From assembly GCF_031085165.1 (NCBI RefSeq), contig NZ_JAVHTY010000003.1:849601-913600 (forward strand): DNA of 64,000 nt, written 5' to 3'. The DNA is from Pseudomonas sp. 102515 (GTDB lineage: Bacteria > Pseudomonadota > Gammaproteobacteria > Pseudomonadales > Pseudomonadaceae). Numbering within the stretch: position 1 is the first letter of the stretch; every line of letters starts with the position of its first letter. The notes under the pieces were generated by a model. It was not told the DNA's origin. It worked only from the letters and a program-made list of their open reading frames with translations, and did no database searches. The position numbers and the translations under genes are program-made. This document shows, piece by piece, positions 1-9,058 of this stretch.

Positions 1-320
1 ATGGTCATGGTGTTCTCTTCCATGAGGTAGGCGATGCAGGGATCGGAATTGATCACGATCTCGTAGGCCAGGCCCATCTGACCCCGGCTGTAGTGCTTCT
101 CGGTGTGCAGGAAGTGCTTGCCGTAGGACCAGTGGTTGTAGCCGATGGGCATGCCGACGGAGGCATAGGCATCCATCATCTGCTCGGCGGTGATCACCTC
201 GATCTGGTTGGGGTAAGTGTCCAGCGCATAGCGCTTGGCAATCCGGGCGATCTCCCGGTCGTAGGTCTGGATCAGCTCGAAGGTCCATTCCGAGCCGGTG
301 GAGATGGGCTCACGTTTCAT
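1..320 (-). CDS. spoVR: SpoVR family protein, N-terminal part (truncated by window edge)
   Basis: About 106 N-terminal residues are present, beginning [12 protein letters not shown]; the rest lies beyond base 1. The segment contains the family's conserved start, including [19 protein letters not shown] and the [11 protein letters not shown] stretch. SpoVR/YcgB proteins have no firmly established biochemical role; in proteobacteria they are co-expressed with the PrkA kinase and YeaH in stationary phase and stress. The start codon overlaps the yeaH stop (ATGA), so the two are translationally coupled and this is the third gene of a prkA-yeaH-spoVR operon. Identity is sure, function is not. Confidence 0.93.
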   Translation of the reverse strand, partial: MKREPISTGSEWTFELIQTYDREIARIAKRYALDTYPNQIEVITAEQMMDAYASVGMPIGYNHWSYGKHFLHTEKHYSRGQMGLAYEIVINSDPCIAYLMEENTMT

Positions 321-1588
321 GACACGAGTCTCCGCTGGAACAGTTCGCGGAACACGGGATAGATATCACCCGCTGAGACGATCTGCTGCTGCGAGAAGGA
401 ATCCGGGAAGCTGCCACGCACGTTCTCGTATTCGTACCACAGCGCCTGGTGCTCGCGCGGGGTGATCTCCACATAGGTGTAGTACTGCATGAACGGCAGG
501 ATCTGCTTGGTCAGGATCTCCCGGCAGAGGGGCGAGTCGTCGTTCCAGTTGTCGCCGTCGGAGGCCTGGGCGGCATAGAGATTCCACTCGTTGACCGGAT
601 AACGCGCGGCCATGACCTCCTGCATCAGCTTTAGGGCGCTGGAGACGATGGTGCCGCCGGTTTCCCGGGAGTAGAAGAACTCTTCCTCGTCCACTTCCTT
701 GGCGCTGGTGTGGTGACGGATGAACACCACCTCGATGCGCTCGTAGTTCCGCTTGAGAAACAGGTAGAGCAGGATGTAGAAGCGCTTGGCGATGTCCTTG
801 GTGGCCTGGGTCATGGAGCCGGAGACGTCCATCAGGCAGAACATCACCGCCTTGGAGCTGGGGCTGGGCTGCTTGGACAGCAGGTTGTACTTGAGGTCGA
901 AGGTGTCGAGGAAAGGCACCTTGTCGATGCGCGCGCGCAGCCGCTCGATCTCGGCTTCCAGCGTCTGGATGTCGCCCAGGTTATCCGGCTCTTCGATCCG
1001 CAGGCGAGCCAGTTCGGCCTTGGCTTCGCGCAGCTTGTTGCGACTGCCGCCGGAGAGGGCGATGCGCCGCGCATGGGAGGCGCGCAGGGTACGGATGATG
1101 TTGATGCGGGCGGGGTTGCCCTCGTTGCTGATGCCGGCGCGTACCGTCTTGAAGGTGTCGGTGCCGGTCAGCTGCTTCTTGACCAGGTTGGGCAGCTCCA
1201 GGTCCTCGAACATGAAGTCGAGGAATTCGTCCTGGGTGATCTGGAAGGCGAATTCGTCCATGCCCTCGCCGCTGTTGCTGGCCTTGCCCTGGCCCTGGCC
1301 ACCGCCGCCACCCTGGGGGCGCGGGATGCGTTCGCCGCTGACGAATTCCTTGTTGCCCGGATGGACGATGGTCTGGCGTCCGCCCTTGCCCTGGTACAGC
1401 GCGGGCTCGTCGATGTCGCGGGCAGGAATGCTGATCTGTTCGCCGTGCTCCATGTCGGTGATAGAGCGCCGGCTCACGGCTTCCTCGACCGCCTTCTTGA
1501 TGTGCTCACGATAACGCCGCAGAAAACGCGTGCGGTTCACCGTGCTCTTGTTCTTGCCGTTTAGACGCCGGTCGATGACATAGCTCAT
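317..1588 (-). CDS. yeaH: YeaH/YhbH family protein (DUF444)
   Basis: 423 residues, the usual family length. The N-terminal half is basic and charged with a Gly/Gln-rich linker ([12 protein letters not shown], near residue 95). The C-terminal half has a von Willebrand A-like fold start with a MIDAS-type motif, CLMDVSGSM, near residue 250. Members are always found with the PrkA kinase and SpoVR and are thought to act in the same stress and nitrogen-starvation response; the direct biochemical activity is unknown. It lies 76 bases after prkA, with a strong hairpin in between, and overlaps spoVR by 4 bases. Confidence 0.93.
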   Translation of the reverse strand: MSYVIDRRLNGKNKSTVNRTRFLRRYREHIKKAVEEAVSRRSITDMEHGEQISIPARDIDEPALYQGKGGRQTIVHPGNKEFVSGERIPRPQGGGGGQGQGKASNSGEGMDEFAFQITQDEFLDFMFEDLELPNLVKKQLTGTDTFKTVRAGISNEGNPARINIIRTLRASHARRIALSGGSRNKLREAKAELARLRIEEPDNLGDIQTLEAEIERLRARIDKVPFLDTFDLKYNLLSKQPSPSSKAVMFCLMDVSGSMTQATKDIAKRFYILLYLFLKRNYERIEVVFIRHHTSAKEVDEEEFFYSRETGGTIVSSALKLMQEVMAARYPVNEWNLYAAQASDGDNWNDDSPLCREILTKQILPFMQYYTYVEITPREHQALWYEYENVRGSFPDSFSQQQIVSAGDIYPVFRELFQRRLVS

Positions 1589-1615
1589 ACAGGCCCTCCG
1601 GGCTATTGCAGGACA

Positions 1616-1646
1616 CCGCGACGACGCGGCTGGCGCGTCGTCGCGG
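1616..1646 (-). other. Perfect 13-bp intercistronic hairpin between prkA and yeaH
   Basis: CCGCGACGACGCG at 1616-1628 is the exact reverse complement of 1634-1646, with a 5-base loop. There is no T-run after it on the minus strand, so it is unlikely to be a full intrinsic terminator. In the prkA-yeaH gap it would form a very stable RNA stem that could protect the upstream prkA message or reduce read-through into yeaH-spoVR. Confidence 0.7.
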
Positions 1647-1664
1647 GTTCAGCCTCAGGCTGCC

Positions 1665-3587
1665 TTACTGCGACTTGCGTACCCGTGAATACCACTCGGA
1701 CAGCAGTCGTACCTGCTTCTCGGTGTAGCCGCGCTGGACCATGCGGGTCACGAAATCGCTGTGCTTCTGCTGATCTTCCTTGCTGGCCTTGGCATTGAAG
1801 CTGATGACCGGCAGGAGCTCCTCGGTGTTGGAGAACATCTTCTTCTCGATCACCGCGCGCAGCTTCTCGTAGGACAGCCAGCTCGGATTCTTGCCGTTAT
1901 TGTTGGCACGGGCGCGCAACACGAAGTTGACGATTTCGTTGCGGAAATCCTTCGGATTGCTGATGCCGGCCGGTTTCTCGATCTTCTCCAGTTCCTCGTT
2001 GAGCGAGGCGCGGTTGAGGATCTCGCCGGTTTCCGGATCGCGGTATTCCTGATCCTGGATCCAGAAGTCCGCGTAGAGCACGTAGCGGTCGAAGATGTTC
2101 TGGCCGTATTCACTGTAGGACTCGAGGTAGGCGGTCTGGATCTCCTTGCCGATGAATTCCACGTAGCGCGGCGCCAGGTATTCCTTGATGAATCTCATGT
2201 AGCGCTCGCGGGTCTCGGCCGGGAACTGCTCGGCTTCGATCTGCTGCTCCAGGACATAGAGCAGGTGCACCGGGTTGGCCGCGATCTCGTTGGCGTCGAA
2301 GTTGAACACCCGCGAGAGGATCTTGAAGGCGAAGCGGGTGGAGAGGCCGTTCATGCCCTCGTCGACGCCGGCGCTGTCGCGGTATTCCTGGATCGACTTG
2401 GCCTTGGGGTCGGTGTCCTTGAGGTTTTCGCCGTCGTAGACGCGCATCTTCGAGTAGATGTTGGAGTTTTCCGGTTCCTTGAGGCGGGAGAGCACCGAGA
2501 ACTGGGCCAGCATCTTCAGGGTGTCCGGCGCGCAATGGGCGTTGGCCAGGGAGCTGTTGACCAGCAGCTTGTCGTAGATGTGGATCTCGTCGGAGACGCG
2601 CAGGCAGTAGGGCACCTTGACGATGTAGATCCGGTCGATGAAGGCCTCGTTGTTCTTGTTGTTGCGGAAGGTGTGCCACTCGGATTCGTTGGAGTGGGCC
2701 AGGATGATGCCGCTGTAGGGCAGGGCGCCGAGGCCTTCGGTGCTGTTGTAGTTGCCTTCCTGGGTGGCGGTCAGCAGGGGGTGGAGGACCTTGATCGGGG
2801 CCTTGAACATCTCCACGAATTCCATCAGGCCCTGGTTCGCGCGGCACAGGGCGCCGGAGTAGCTGTAGGCGTCCGCGTCGTTCTGCGGGTATTCCTCCAG
2901 CTTGCGGATGTCCACCTTGCCCACCAGGGCGGAGATGTCCTGGTTGTTCTCGTCACCCGGTTCGGTCTTGGCGATGGCGATCTGGTTGAGGATGGAGGGG
3001 TAGAGCTTGACCACCCGGAATTTGCTGATGTCGCCGCCGAATTCCTGCAGGCGCTTGGCCGCCCAGGGCGACATGATGCTGCGCAGGTAGTGGCGGGGGA
3101 TGCCGTAGTCCTCTTCGAGGATCTGGCCGTCTTCGTCGGGATTGAACAGCCCCAGGGGCGATTCGAACACCGGCGAGCCCTTGATGGCGTAGAAGGGGAC
3201 CTTCTCGATCAGGTGCTTGAGTTTTTCCGCGAGGGACGATTTGCCGCCACCCACCGGGCCGAGCAGATAGAGGATCTGCTTCTTCTCTTCCAGGCCCTGC
3301 GCCGCATGGCGGAAGTAGGACACGATCTGCTCGATGCAGTCTTCCATGCCATGGAAGTCGGCAAAGGCGGGGTAGCGGCGGATGACCTTGTTGGAAAAGA
3401 TGCGGGACAGGCGTGAATCACTGGTGGTGTCCACCAGTTCGGGTTCGCCGATGGCCATGAGCATGCGCTCGGCGGCACTGGCAAAGGCGGTACGATCCTT
3501 CTTGCAGATCTCAAGGTATTCCTGAAGGGAATACTCTTCCTGGCGAGTCGCTTCAAAACGCCCCTGGAAGTGACTGAAAATGCTCAT
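1665..3587 (-). CDS. prkA: PrkA family serine protein kinase
   Basis: 640 residues from the chosen start MSIFSHFQGRFE. The reading frame is open 27 codons further upstream, but the start at 3587 has an AGGAG ribosome site just before it and gives the family's normal length and N-terminus. The N-terminal AAA-like region contains the P-loop LGPVGGGKSSLAEKL (about residues 105-120); the C-terminal part matches the PrkA kinase-like domain. PrkA/YeaG is a cytoplasmic kinase/ATPase of stationary phase and nutrient stress, acting with YeaH and SpoVR. First gene of the operon prkA-yeaH-spoVR. Confidence 0.96.
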   Translation of the reverse strand: MSIFSHFQGRFEATRQEEYSLQEYLEICKKDRTAFASAAERMLMAIGEPELVDTTSDSRLSRIFSNKVIRRYPAFADFHGMEDCIEQIVSYFRHAAQGLEEKKQILYLLGPVGGGKSSLAEKLKHLIEKVPFYAIKGSPVFESPLGLFNPDEDGQILEEDYGIPRHYLRSIMSPWAAKRLQEFGGDISKFRVVKLYPSILNQIAIAKTEPGDENNQDISALVGKVDIRKLEEYPQNDADAYSYSGALCRANQGLMEFVEMFKAPIKVLHPLLTATQEGNYNSTEGLGALPYSGIILAHSNESEWHTFRNNKNNEAFIDRIYIVKVPYCLRVSDEIHIYDKLLVNSSLANAHCAPDTLKMLAQFSVLSRLKEPENSNIYSKMRVYDGENLKDTDPKAKSIQEYRDSAGVDEGMNGLSTRFAFKILSRVFNFDANEIAANPVHLLYVLEQQIEAEQFPAETRERYMRFIKEYLAPRYVEFIGKEIQTAYLESYSEYGQNIFDRYVLYADFWIQDQEYRDPETGEILNRASLNEELEKIEKPAGISNPKDFRNEIVNFVLRARANNNGKNPSWLSYEKLRAVIEKKMFSNTEELLPVISFNAKASKEDQQKHSDFVTRMVQRGYTEKQVRLLSEWYSRVRKSQ

Positions 3588-3927
3588 GACGTCTCCTCGC
3601 TGGATACCCTGGACCAGCTTGGCATCGATGCCTGGAGCCTTGCCTTGCTGCCGGTGGGGAGCGGTCATGCCGGGCGACGAAAGATAACGTCTCTACTACC
3701 TTCGTTGTCGTCTTGCCTAATCGATCCGCCTGCAGAAGTAGGGTTGGGTTTCGAGAGACGCACGAAGGAGACCGATGGAAACGGTCCCCCTGGAATTCCC
3801 CCGAATCTCCAGTGGTTACACCGATGGTCCAAAGCCGGTTATCGAACCCGCCGTTTCCGGAGGGCCTGATTCCAGAATAGTCCTATCTGCGAGATGTGGA
3901 AGAGCCAATTCGGTTTATTCTTGTAAC
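3588..3927. other. Intergenic region upstream of prkA
   Basis: About 340 bases between the prkA start and the glpE end. It must carry the prkA promoter on the minus strand, but I could not pick out a convincing -35/-10 or -24/-12 element. Reading frames here have no coding character. Nothing else is recognised. Confidence 0.5.
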
Positions 3928-3947
3928 CACAGCGTCAAGCCGCTGTG
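3928..3947 (-). terminator. Hairpin directly after glpE
   Basis: CACAGCG (3928-3934) and CGCTGTG (3941-3947) form a 7-bp stem immediately behind the glpE stop codon. On the minus strand it is followed by GTTACAAGAATAAA, which lacks a proper T-run, so it is a weak or imperfect terminator for the lptD-to-glpE cluster. Confidence 0.4.
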
Positions 3948-4277
3948 TTAAACGGTCGCGCCACTTTCGGTCTGCTCGGGATAGCGGGTGCGCCAGTTTT
4001 CGAAGCCGCCGTCGACGCTGTAGACCTGGCTGAAGCCCTGGCCGGCCAGAAAGGCCGCCGCGCTCTGGCTGGAGTGGCCGTGGTAGCAGAACACCAGCAG
4101 CGGCGCGTCGAGATCGGCGGCGGCGATGAAGTCGTGGATGTTCTGGTTGTCGAGGCGTTGGGCGCCGGCGACGTGCAGGGTGGCGTAGCTGTGCGGATCG
4201 CGGATGTCGACGATCCGCGCACCCTCGCTGCGCAGTTCCAGCGCCTGTTCGGGGGAGATACAGGTGAATTCGCTCAT
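3948..4277 (-). CDS. glpE: Thiosulfate sulfurtransferase (single-domain rhodanese)
   Basis: 109 residues, one rhodanese domain. The active-site loop is [11 protein letters not shown] with the catalytic cysteine at residue 64; an early VDIRD motif and the C-terminal GGFENW are also typical. GlpE transfers sulfane sulfur from thiosulfate to cyanide or other thiophilic acceptors in the cytoplasm. The start MSEFTC was chosen because its ATG overlaps the apaH stop (ATGA) and is preceded by AAGGAG. Last gene of the lptD-surA-pdxA-rsmA-apaG-apaH cluster; here it is not linked to glycerol genes. Confidence 0.92.
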   Translation of the reverse strand: MSEFTCISPEQALELRSEGARIVDIRDPHSYATLHVAGAQRLDNQNIHDFIAAADLDAPLLVFCYHGHSSQSAAAFLAGQGFSQVYSVDGGFENWRTRYPEQTESGATV

Positions 4278-5095
4278 TTCTTCTCCTTGCAACTGCAGAG
4301 ATGACGGCGGTTGCCGTCGACGTCGAGCAGGGTCATGTCGCCGCCCCAGACGCAGCCGCTGTCGAGCGCCTCGACATTGGGCGCCGCGCAGCGACCCTTG
4401 AGCGCGGCCCAGTGGCCGAACAGGATGCGCACGTCGCGGGTCAGCCGATGATCGTGGCTGAACCAGGGGGCGAAACCGGCCGGCGCGCTGTCCAGGCCTT
4501 CCTTGCTCTTGAATTCCAGACGACCTTCCGGGCTGCAGAATCTCATGCGCGTCAGGTAGTTGGTGATCAGGCGCAGGCGCTCCTGGCCCTGCAGCTCATC
4601 TTGCCAGAGTGCCGGCTCGTTGCCATACATCTGCTCGAGAAAGGGCACATGGGCCTGATCATCGCGCAACACGGCTTCCACTTCGCCCGCCAGGCTCATG
4701 GCCTGGGCCAGCGTCCATTGCGGCGGCAGGCCGGCGTGGACCAGTACGCAGTTGCGCCCGGCATCGTGCTGGATCAGCGGCAGGTGGCGCAGCCAGTGCA
4801 GCAACTCGTCGCGGTCGGGCGCGGCGAGGATGTCGCTCAGGGTGTCCTGCTTCTTCAGCCTGGCGCCGCCGAAGGCCACCGCCAGCAGGTGCAGGTCGTG
4901 GTTGCCCAGGACGCTGACCAGCGAATCGCGCATCCCGTACAGGTATCTCAGGGTTTCCAGGGACTGCGGTCCGCGGTTGACCAGATCACCCACCAGCCAG
5001 AGGCGGTCCTGCGCGGGATCGAAGCGGACCTCGTCGAGGAGGCATTTGAGCGGGTCGAGGCAACCTTGCAGGTCGCCAACGGCGTACAGCGTCAT
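4274..5095 (-). CDS. apaH: Bis(5'-nucleosyl)-tetraphosphatase, symmetrical
   Basis: 273 residues. Hydrolyses Ap4A to two ADP and related dinucleoside polyphosphates, including caps on RNA in enterobacteria. The metallophosphatase signature is complete: GDLQG (residues 7-11), GDLVNRGP near 36 and LGNHDLHL near 60, which supply metal ligands. It follows apaG as in E. coli, but the gap of about 170 bases is filled by a long imperfect palindrome. It overlaps glpE by 4 bases. Confidence 0.96.
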   Translation of the reverse strand: MTLYAVGDLQGCLDPLKCLLDEVRFDPAQDRLWLVGDLVNRGPQSLETLRYLYGMRDSLVSVLGNHDLHLLAVAFGGARLKKQDTLSDILAAPDRDELLHWLRHLPLIQHDAGRNCVLVHAGLPPQWTLAQAMSLAGEVEAVLRDDQAHVPFLEQMYGNEPALWQDELQGQERLRLITNYLTRMRFCSPEGRLEFKSKEGLDSAPAGFAPWFSHDHRLTRDVRILFGHWAALKGRCAAPNVEALDSGCVWGGDMTLLDVDGNRRHLCSCKEKK

Positions 5096-5106
5096 CGGGA
5101 CTCCTG

Positions 5107-5266
5107 GTGTGGGGTTTTAGAAGTTCGCGCAAGTTTTGGCGAGTGATTTTTTGGTCTGGGCCAGGCGCTGCGACGAGTCATAGCAGGGCTATGGCGAGGA
5201 GTAGCAACGCTGCCCAGGGCGAAAAAGCGCCGCCAAAATTGTGTAGATAATTTCTGAAACACCACA
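5107..5266. repeat. 160-bp imperfect palindrome between apaG and apaH
   Basis: The sequence is roughly self-complementary about a centre at 5186/5187 (core CATAGC-AGG-GCTATG at 5179-5193). Left arm GTGTGGGGTTTTAGAA and the reverse complement of the right arm, GTGTGGTGTTTCAGAA, align base for base at the outside, and TTTTGGCG and CTGGGC recur at matching places further in. It fills nearly the whole apaG-apaH gap. It resembles the large intergenic repeat or MITE-like palindromes of Pseudomonas genomes; transcribed, it would make one long cruciform-like RNA stem inside the operon. Confidence 0.7.
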
Positions 5267-5653
5267 CTAGTGCAGCGAGCCGGGTACGGCCAGGCGGAAG
5301 GTGGGGATGATGGCCTCGAAGGTATGGCCATCGCTGGCGACCATCTGGTAGCTGCCCCTCATGCTGCCCACCTGGGTCGGCATCAGGGTGCCACTGGAAT
5401 AGCTGTGGGTTTCGCCCGGAGCGATCAGCGGCTGCTCGCCCACCACGCCCGGGCCGCGCACTTCCTGCACCTCGCCATTGCCGTCGGTGATGATCCAGTG
5501 GCGGCTGAGCAGCTGCGCCGGCAGCCGGCCATCATTGCGGATGCTCACGTCGTAGGCGAAGGCGTAGCGCTCCTGGCTGGCGCTGGATTGTTCGGGCAGG
5601 TAGCGGGTGGTGACCTGCACGGTGATGAGGTAGCGCGGATCGGGCTCGGTCAC
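5267..5653 (-). CDS. apaG: ApaG (Co2+/Mg2+ efflux-associated protein)
   Basis: 128 residues if the GTG at 5653 is used ([14 protein letters not shown]); no ATG fits the family N-terminus, and the frame upstream runs into rsmA. GAGAA lies about 8 bases before this GTG. The protein has the ApaG fibronectin-III-like fold with [21 protein letters not shown] and a C-terminal [10 protein letters not shown]. Its role is poorly defined; mutants affect cation resistance. The first codons overlap no other gene and lie just after the rsmA stop at 5688. Confidence 0.92.
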   Translation of the reverse strand: MTEPDPRYLITVQVTTRYLPEQSSASQERYAFAYDVSIRNDGRLPAQLLSRHWIITDGNGEVQEVRGPGVVGEQPLIAPGETHSYSSGTLMPTQVGSMRGSYQMVASDGHTFEAIIPTFRLAVPGSLH

Positions 5654-5687
5654 GAAAGGATTCTCGGCAGATACGGATGGAAGGGCT

Positions 5688-6479
5688 TCAACTGGACGCC
5701 AGCTGGTTGGCCAGGCGCACATAGGCGGCCAGGTCCAACTGCTCCGGACGCAGCCCCGGGTCGACGTCGGCGGCTTCGATGGCGGCGCTGTCCAGGGTGC
5801 CCTTGAGGGTGTTCCTGAGGGTCTTGCGCCGCTGGCCGAAAGCCTCGCGGACGACGCGCTCGAGCAGAACTGGGTCGCGCGCCACATGGGGGCGCTCGGT
5901 GTGGGGCACCAGGCGCACGATGGCCGAATCCACCTTGGGCGGCGGATTGAAGGCGCCCGGACCGACATTGAACAGGTGCTCCACGCGGCAGTGGTACTGC
6001 ACCATGATCGACAGCCGACCCCAGTCGCCATTGCCGGGCACCGCGGCCAGGCGTTCCACCACTTCCTTCTGCAGCATGAAGTGCATGTCGGCGATGATGT
6101 CGGCGAAGCTGAGCAGGTGGAAGATCAGCGGTGTGGAAATGTTGTAGGGCAGGTTGCCCACCACCCGCAGTCGATCGCCGGCGGCGATGCTGGAGAGGTC
6201 GTACTTCATGGCGTCACCCTGGTGCAGGGTGAACAGCGGATTGAGGCCGAACTTGAGTCGGAGCAGGGGAATCAGGTCCTGGTCCAGCTCGATGACGTCG
6301 AGCCGGGCGCCACTGCCGAGCAGGCCTTCGGTCAGGGCGCCCTGGCCCGGACCGATTTCCAGCAGGCGCTCGCCGGGTCGACCGTGGATGGCGCGCAGGA
6401 TGCGATGGATCACCCCGGCGTCGTGCAGGAAATTCTGGCCGAACCTCTTGCGGGCGCGGTGTTGGTAGAGCTCGGTCAT
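5688..6479 (-). CDS. rsmA: 16S rRNA (adenine1518-N6/adenine1519-N6)-dimethyltransferase
   Basis: 263 residues, normal length. Dimethylates two adjacent adenines in the 3' hairpin of 16S rRNA, a late step of small-subunit maturation. The SAM-binding motif [16 protein letters not shown] (about residues 39-54) and the catalytic NLPYNIST motif (about 110-117) are both present, as is the N-terminal RKRFGQNFL. Placed between pdxA and apaG as in enterobacteria. Confidence 0.97.
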   Translation of the reverse strand: MTELYQHRARKRFGQNFLHDAGVIHRILRAIHGRPGERLLEIGPGQGALTEGLLGSGARLDVIELDQDLIPLLRLKFGLNPLFTLHQGDAMKYDLSSIAAGDRLRVVGNLPYNISTPLIFHLLSFADIIADMHFMLQKEVVERLAAVPGNGDWGRLSIMVQYHCRVEHLFNVGPGAFNPPPKVDSAIVRLVPHTERPHVARDPVLLERVVREAFGQRRKTLRNTLKGTLDSAAIEAADVDPGLRPEQLDLAAYVRLANQLASS

Positions 6480-6579
6480 CAGGTGCTCCGGCGCAGGCAG
6501 CGGGCCTGCGATTTCAAGACGGCAAAGACCTACCAGTTTAGCAGACCCTTTACCGTCACCGGAGCGCTCAGACCCTGTT

Positions 6580-6701
6580 CATAACCTGCTGCACGTCGGC
6601 CAAACTGCGTTGAAAAGACCTTCGGAATGCTCATTTACCATTTGTAAACTCCGCTTCCTCAGGACTTTTCGCCTGGTTTGACTCTAGCTCGCGAGGTTAT
6701 G
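6580..6701. repeat. 122-bp imperfect palindrome between pdxA and rsmA
   Basis: Ends CATAACCT (6580-6587) and AGGTTATG (6694-6701) are exact reverse complements. Inside, CCAAAC/GTTTG, GAAAAG/CTTTTC, CCT/AGG, GGAA/TTCC and TTTAC/GTAAA pair in order around a centre at 6640/6641. The element fills the rsmA-pdxA gap and is unrelated in sequence to the palindrome at 5107-5266. I recall similar units in other Pseudomonas intergenic regions, which would make it a dispersed repeat family. Confidence 0.7.
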
Positions 6702-6710
6702 TATAGCCTC

Positions 6711-7706
6711 TTAGGTCACCGAACGACGATGGGCCGCCATGCTGTAGGCGGTCTCCAGGGCAACCTTCAGACTGCCGGTATCGATGCGTCCGCTGCCAGC
6801 CAGGTCGAGGGCGGTGCCATGGTCGACCGAGGTGCGGATGATCGGCAGGCCCAGGGTCACGTTGACCGCGGCGCCGAAACCCTTGTGCTTGAGCACTGGC
6901 AGGCCCTGGTCGTGGTACATGGCCAGGACCGCGTCGCAGTGCTCGAGGTGCTTGGGCGTGAAGAGGGTATCGGCGGGCAGCGGCCCGACGAGGTCGAGGC
7001 CTTCGGCGCGCAGGCTGTCCAGCGCCGGCTCGATGATCTCGATCTCTTCACGGCCCAGGTGACCGCCTTCGCCGGCATGGGGATTGAGACCGCAGACCAG
7101 GATGCGTGGCCGGGCCACACCGAAGTAGCGCTGCAGATCACCATGCAGGATGCGGGTCACGTCCAGCAGCGTCTGGCGATCGATGGCATCGGCCACCTCG
7201 CGCAGTGGCAGATGGGTGGTGACCAGGGCCACTCTCAGGCCGGCGGTCGCCAGCAGCATCACCACCTGGGGGGTGTGGGTCAGCTCGGCGAGAAATTCGG
7301 TGTGGCCGGAAAAGGCCACGCCGCCTTCATTGATCACGCCCTTGTGCACCGGCGCGGTGATCATCCCGGCGAAGGTGCCGTCGAGGCAGCTTTGGCCGGC
7401 GCGGGTCAGGGTTTCCAGGACATAGGCTGCATTGGCGGTGTCGAGCTGGCCGGTCACCACGGAGGCGCCTAGAGGGGTGTCCCAGACATAGAGGGCACCG
7501 GCTGGTGCCGGACGGTCGGGCCAGGCCGCGGGGGTGACGTCGATGAGGTCGATGGCGAGTCCCAGCTCGATCGCGCGAGCGGCCAGGAGGTCACGGCTGG
7601 CGATGGCGATCAGGGCGTGGGGCTGGGTCACGCAGGCCAGCAGCAGGCAGAGGTCGGGACCGATACCGGCGGGCTCACCGGGGGTCAGGGCGAAGCGCAG
7701 GGCCAT
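6711..7706 (-). CDS. pdxA: 4-hydroxythreonine-4-phosphate dehydrogenase
   Basis: 331 residues starting MALRFALTPGEPAGIGPD; an ATG six codons upstream is less likely because GGAG precedes the chosen start at the right distance. PdxA oxidises 4-phosphohydroxy-L-threonine in the DXP-dependent branch of pyridoxal-phosphate synthesis. Family signatures seen are GEPAGIGPD at the N-terminus, the GHTEFLAELT segment, NPHAGEGGHLG and YHDQGLPVLKHKGFG, which include the metal-binding histidines. Lies 50 bases after surA, a hairpin intervening. Confidence 0.96.
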   Translation of the reverse strand: MALRFALTPGEPAGIGPDLCLLLACVTQPHALIAIASRDLLAARAIELGLAIDLIDVTPAAWPDRPAPAGALYVWDTPLGASVVTGQLDTANAAYVLETLTRAGQSCLDGTFAGMITAPVHKGVINEGGVAFSGHTEFLAELTHTPQVVMLLATAGLRVALVTTHLPLREVADAIDRQTLLDVTRILHGDLQRYFGVARPRILVCGLNPHAGEGGHLGREEIEIIEPALDSLRAEGLDLVGPLPADTLFTPKHLEHCDAVLAMYHDQGLPVLKHKGFGAAVNVTLGLPIIRTSVDHGTALDLAGSGRIDTGSLKVALETAYSMAAHRRSVT

Positions 7707-7725
7707 GGCGGGCTCCGGAAACAAG

Positions 7726-7752
7726 AAGGCCGCAGGGGGTGCCCGCGGCCTT
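7726..7752 (-). terminator. Hairpin between surA and pdxA
   Basis: AAGGCCGC (7726-7733) pairs with GCGGCCTT (7745-7752). On the minus strand it follows the surA stop and is trailed by CTTGTTTCC, a short T-rich stretch. It may attenuate transcription into pdxA rather than stop it. Confidence 0.5.
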
Positions 7753-7756
7753 GGGG

Positions 7757-9058
7757 TTACTGCTTGATCTCGACGTAGGCTTCGTCGCGGATCTGGCGCA
7801 ACCAGGTCTGCAGTTCCTGGTCGTACTTGCGGCTACGCAGGAGATTCAACGCCTGCTGCTCGCGCGCCTGCTGGGTATTGTCGGTGGCCCGACGGCCCAG
7901 GACTTCCAGAATGTGCCAGCCGAAGGCGGTGCGGAACGGCTGCGACAGCTGGTTGACCGGCGAGTTGTTCATCACCTCGCGGAATTCCGGGACCAGGGAT
8001 TCCGGGTTGATCCAGCCCAGGTCGCCGCCATTGAGCGCCGAGCCCGGGTCTTCCGAGAAGCTCTTGGCCAGGGTGGCGAAGCTCTCGCCGTTCTGGATGC
8101 GCTCGCGCAGGCGCGCGGCCAGGCGCTGGGTCTCGGCATCGCTGCGCACGGCATTGGGCTTGAGCAGGATGTGCCGGACGTGCACCTCGTCGACGATGCT
8201 GGCCTCGCCTCCGCGCTTCTCTTCCACCTTGAGGATCACGAAGCCGCCGGGCACGCGCACCGGCTGCGTGATGCCGCCGACGCCGACACTGCCGATCAGG
8301 CGATCGAAGGGCGGGGGCAGCTGGGCGGCCTTGCGCCAGCCGATCTCGCCACCGTCGAGGGCGTTGTCACCGGCCGAACGGGCGATGGCCAGCTGGTTGA
8401 AGTCGGCGCCCTGGCGCAGCTGGTTGTAGGTGTCCTGGGCCTGGCGCGCGGCGGCGTCGAGACCGGCGGTGCCGGCGTTGTCCGCCGCGGGGATCAGGAT
8501 GTTGGCCAGGCGATACTCTTCGGACAGCTGCAGCTTGCCCAGGTCCGAGGCGAGGAAGTTCTGCACCTCCTGCTGGGTGACCTGCACGCGCTGACCGACC
8601 TGACGCTGACGCACCCGGCTGATCATCATCTCGCGCCGGACCTGCTCGCGGGCGGCGTCGTAGGAGAGACCGTCGCGGGCCAGGGCCTGGCGGAATTCGG
8701 CCACGCTCAGGCCATTGCGCTGGGCGATGGTGGCCACGGCCTGGTTGAGCTCCTCGTCGGAGATCTTCACGCCCATGCGCCCGGCCAGCTGCATCTGGAT
8801 GTCTTCCAGGATCAGCCGTTCGAGCACCTGCTGGCGCAGCTCGCTTTCCGGCGGCGCTGCGGCGCCGCGGCGGGTGATGTTCTGCTTGACCTCGTTGAGT
8901 CGCTGATCGAGCTGGCTCTGCATGACCACGTCGTTGTCGACGATGGCCACGACCTTGTCCAGCGGAACCACGGCAGCCTGAGCCAGAGGGGAGAGAGCGA
9001 GCGCCGCGCCCAGGGCGAGCGGGCGCAGGGCGTTACATAGCTTGGTCTTCACGTTCAC
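7757..9058 (-). CDS. surA: Periplasmic chaperone and peptidyl-prolyl isomerase SurA
   Basis: 433 residues. A signal peptide ends at about residue 28 (LALSPLAQA). The N-terminal SurA chaperone region is followed by two parvulin domains; the second begins near HVRHILLKP (about residue 290). SurA guides unfolded porins and LptD to the BAM complex. Its start lies inside the end of lptD (26-base overlap), so the OMP substrate LptD and its chaperone are made from one message. Confidence 0.97.
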   Translation of the reverse strand: MNVKTKLCNALRPLALGAALALSPLAQAAVVPLDKVVAIVDNDVVMQSQLDQRLNEVKQNITRRGAAAPPESELRQQVLERLILEDIQMQLAGRMGVKISDEELNQAVATIAQRNGLSVAEFRQALARDGLSYDAAREQVRREMMISRVRQRQVGQRVQVTQQEVQNFLASDLGKLQLSEEYRLANILIPAADNAGTAGLDAAARQAQDTYNQLRQGADFNQLAIARSAGDNALDGGEIGWRKAAQLPPPFDRLIGSVGVGGITQPVRVPGGFVILKVEEKRGGEASIVDEVHVRHILLKPNAVRSDAETQRLAARLRERIQNGESFATLAKSFSEDPGSALNGGDLGWINPESLVPEFREVMNNSPVNQLSQPFRTAFGWHILEVLGRRATDNTQQAREQQALNLLRSRKYDQELQTWLRQIRDEAYVEIKQ

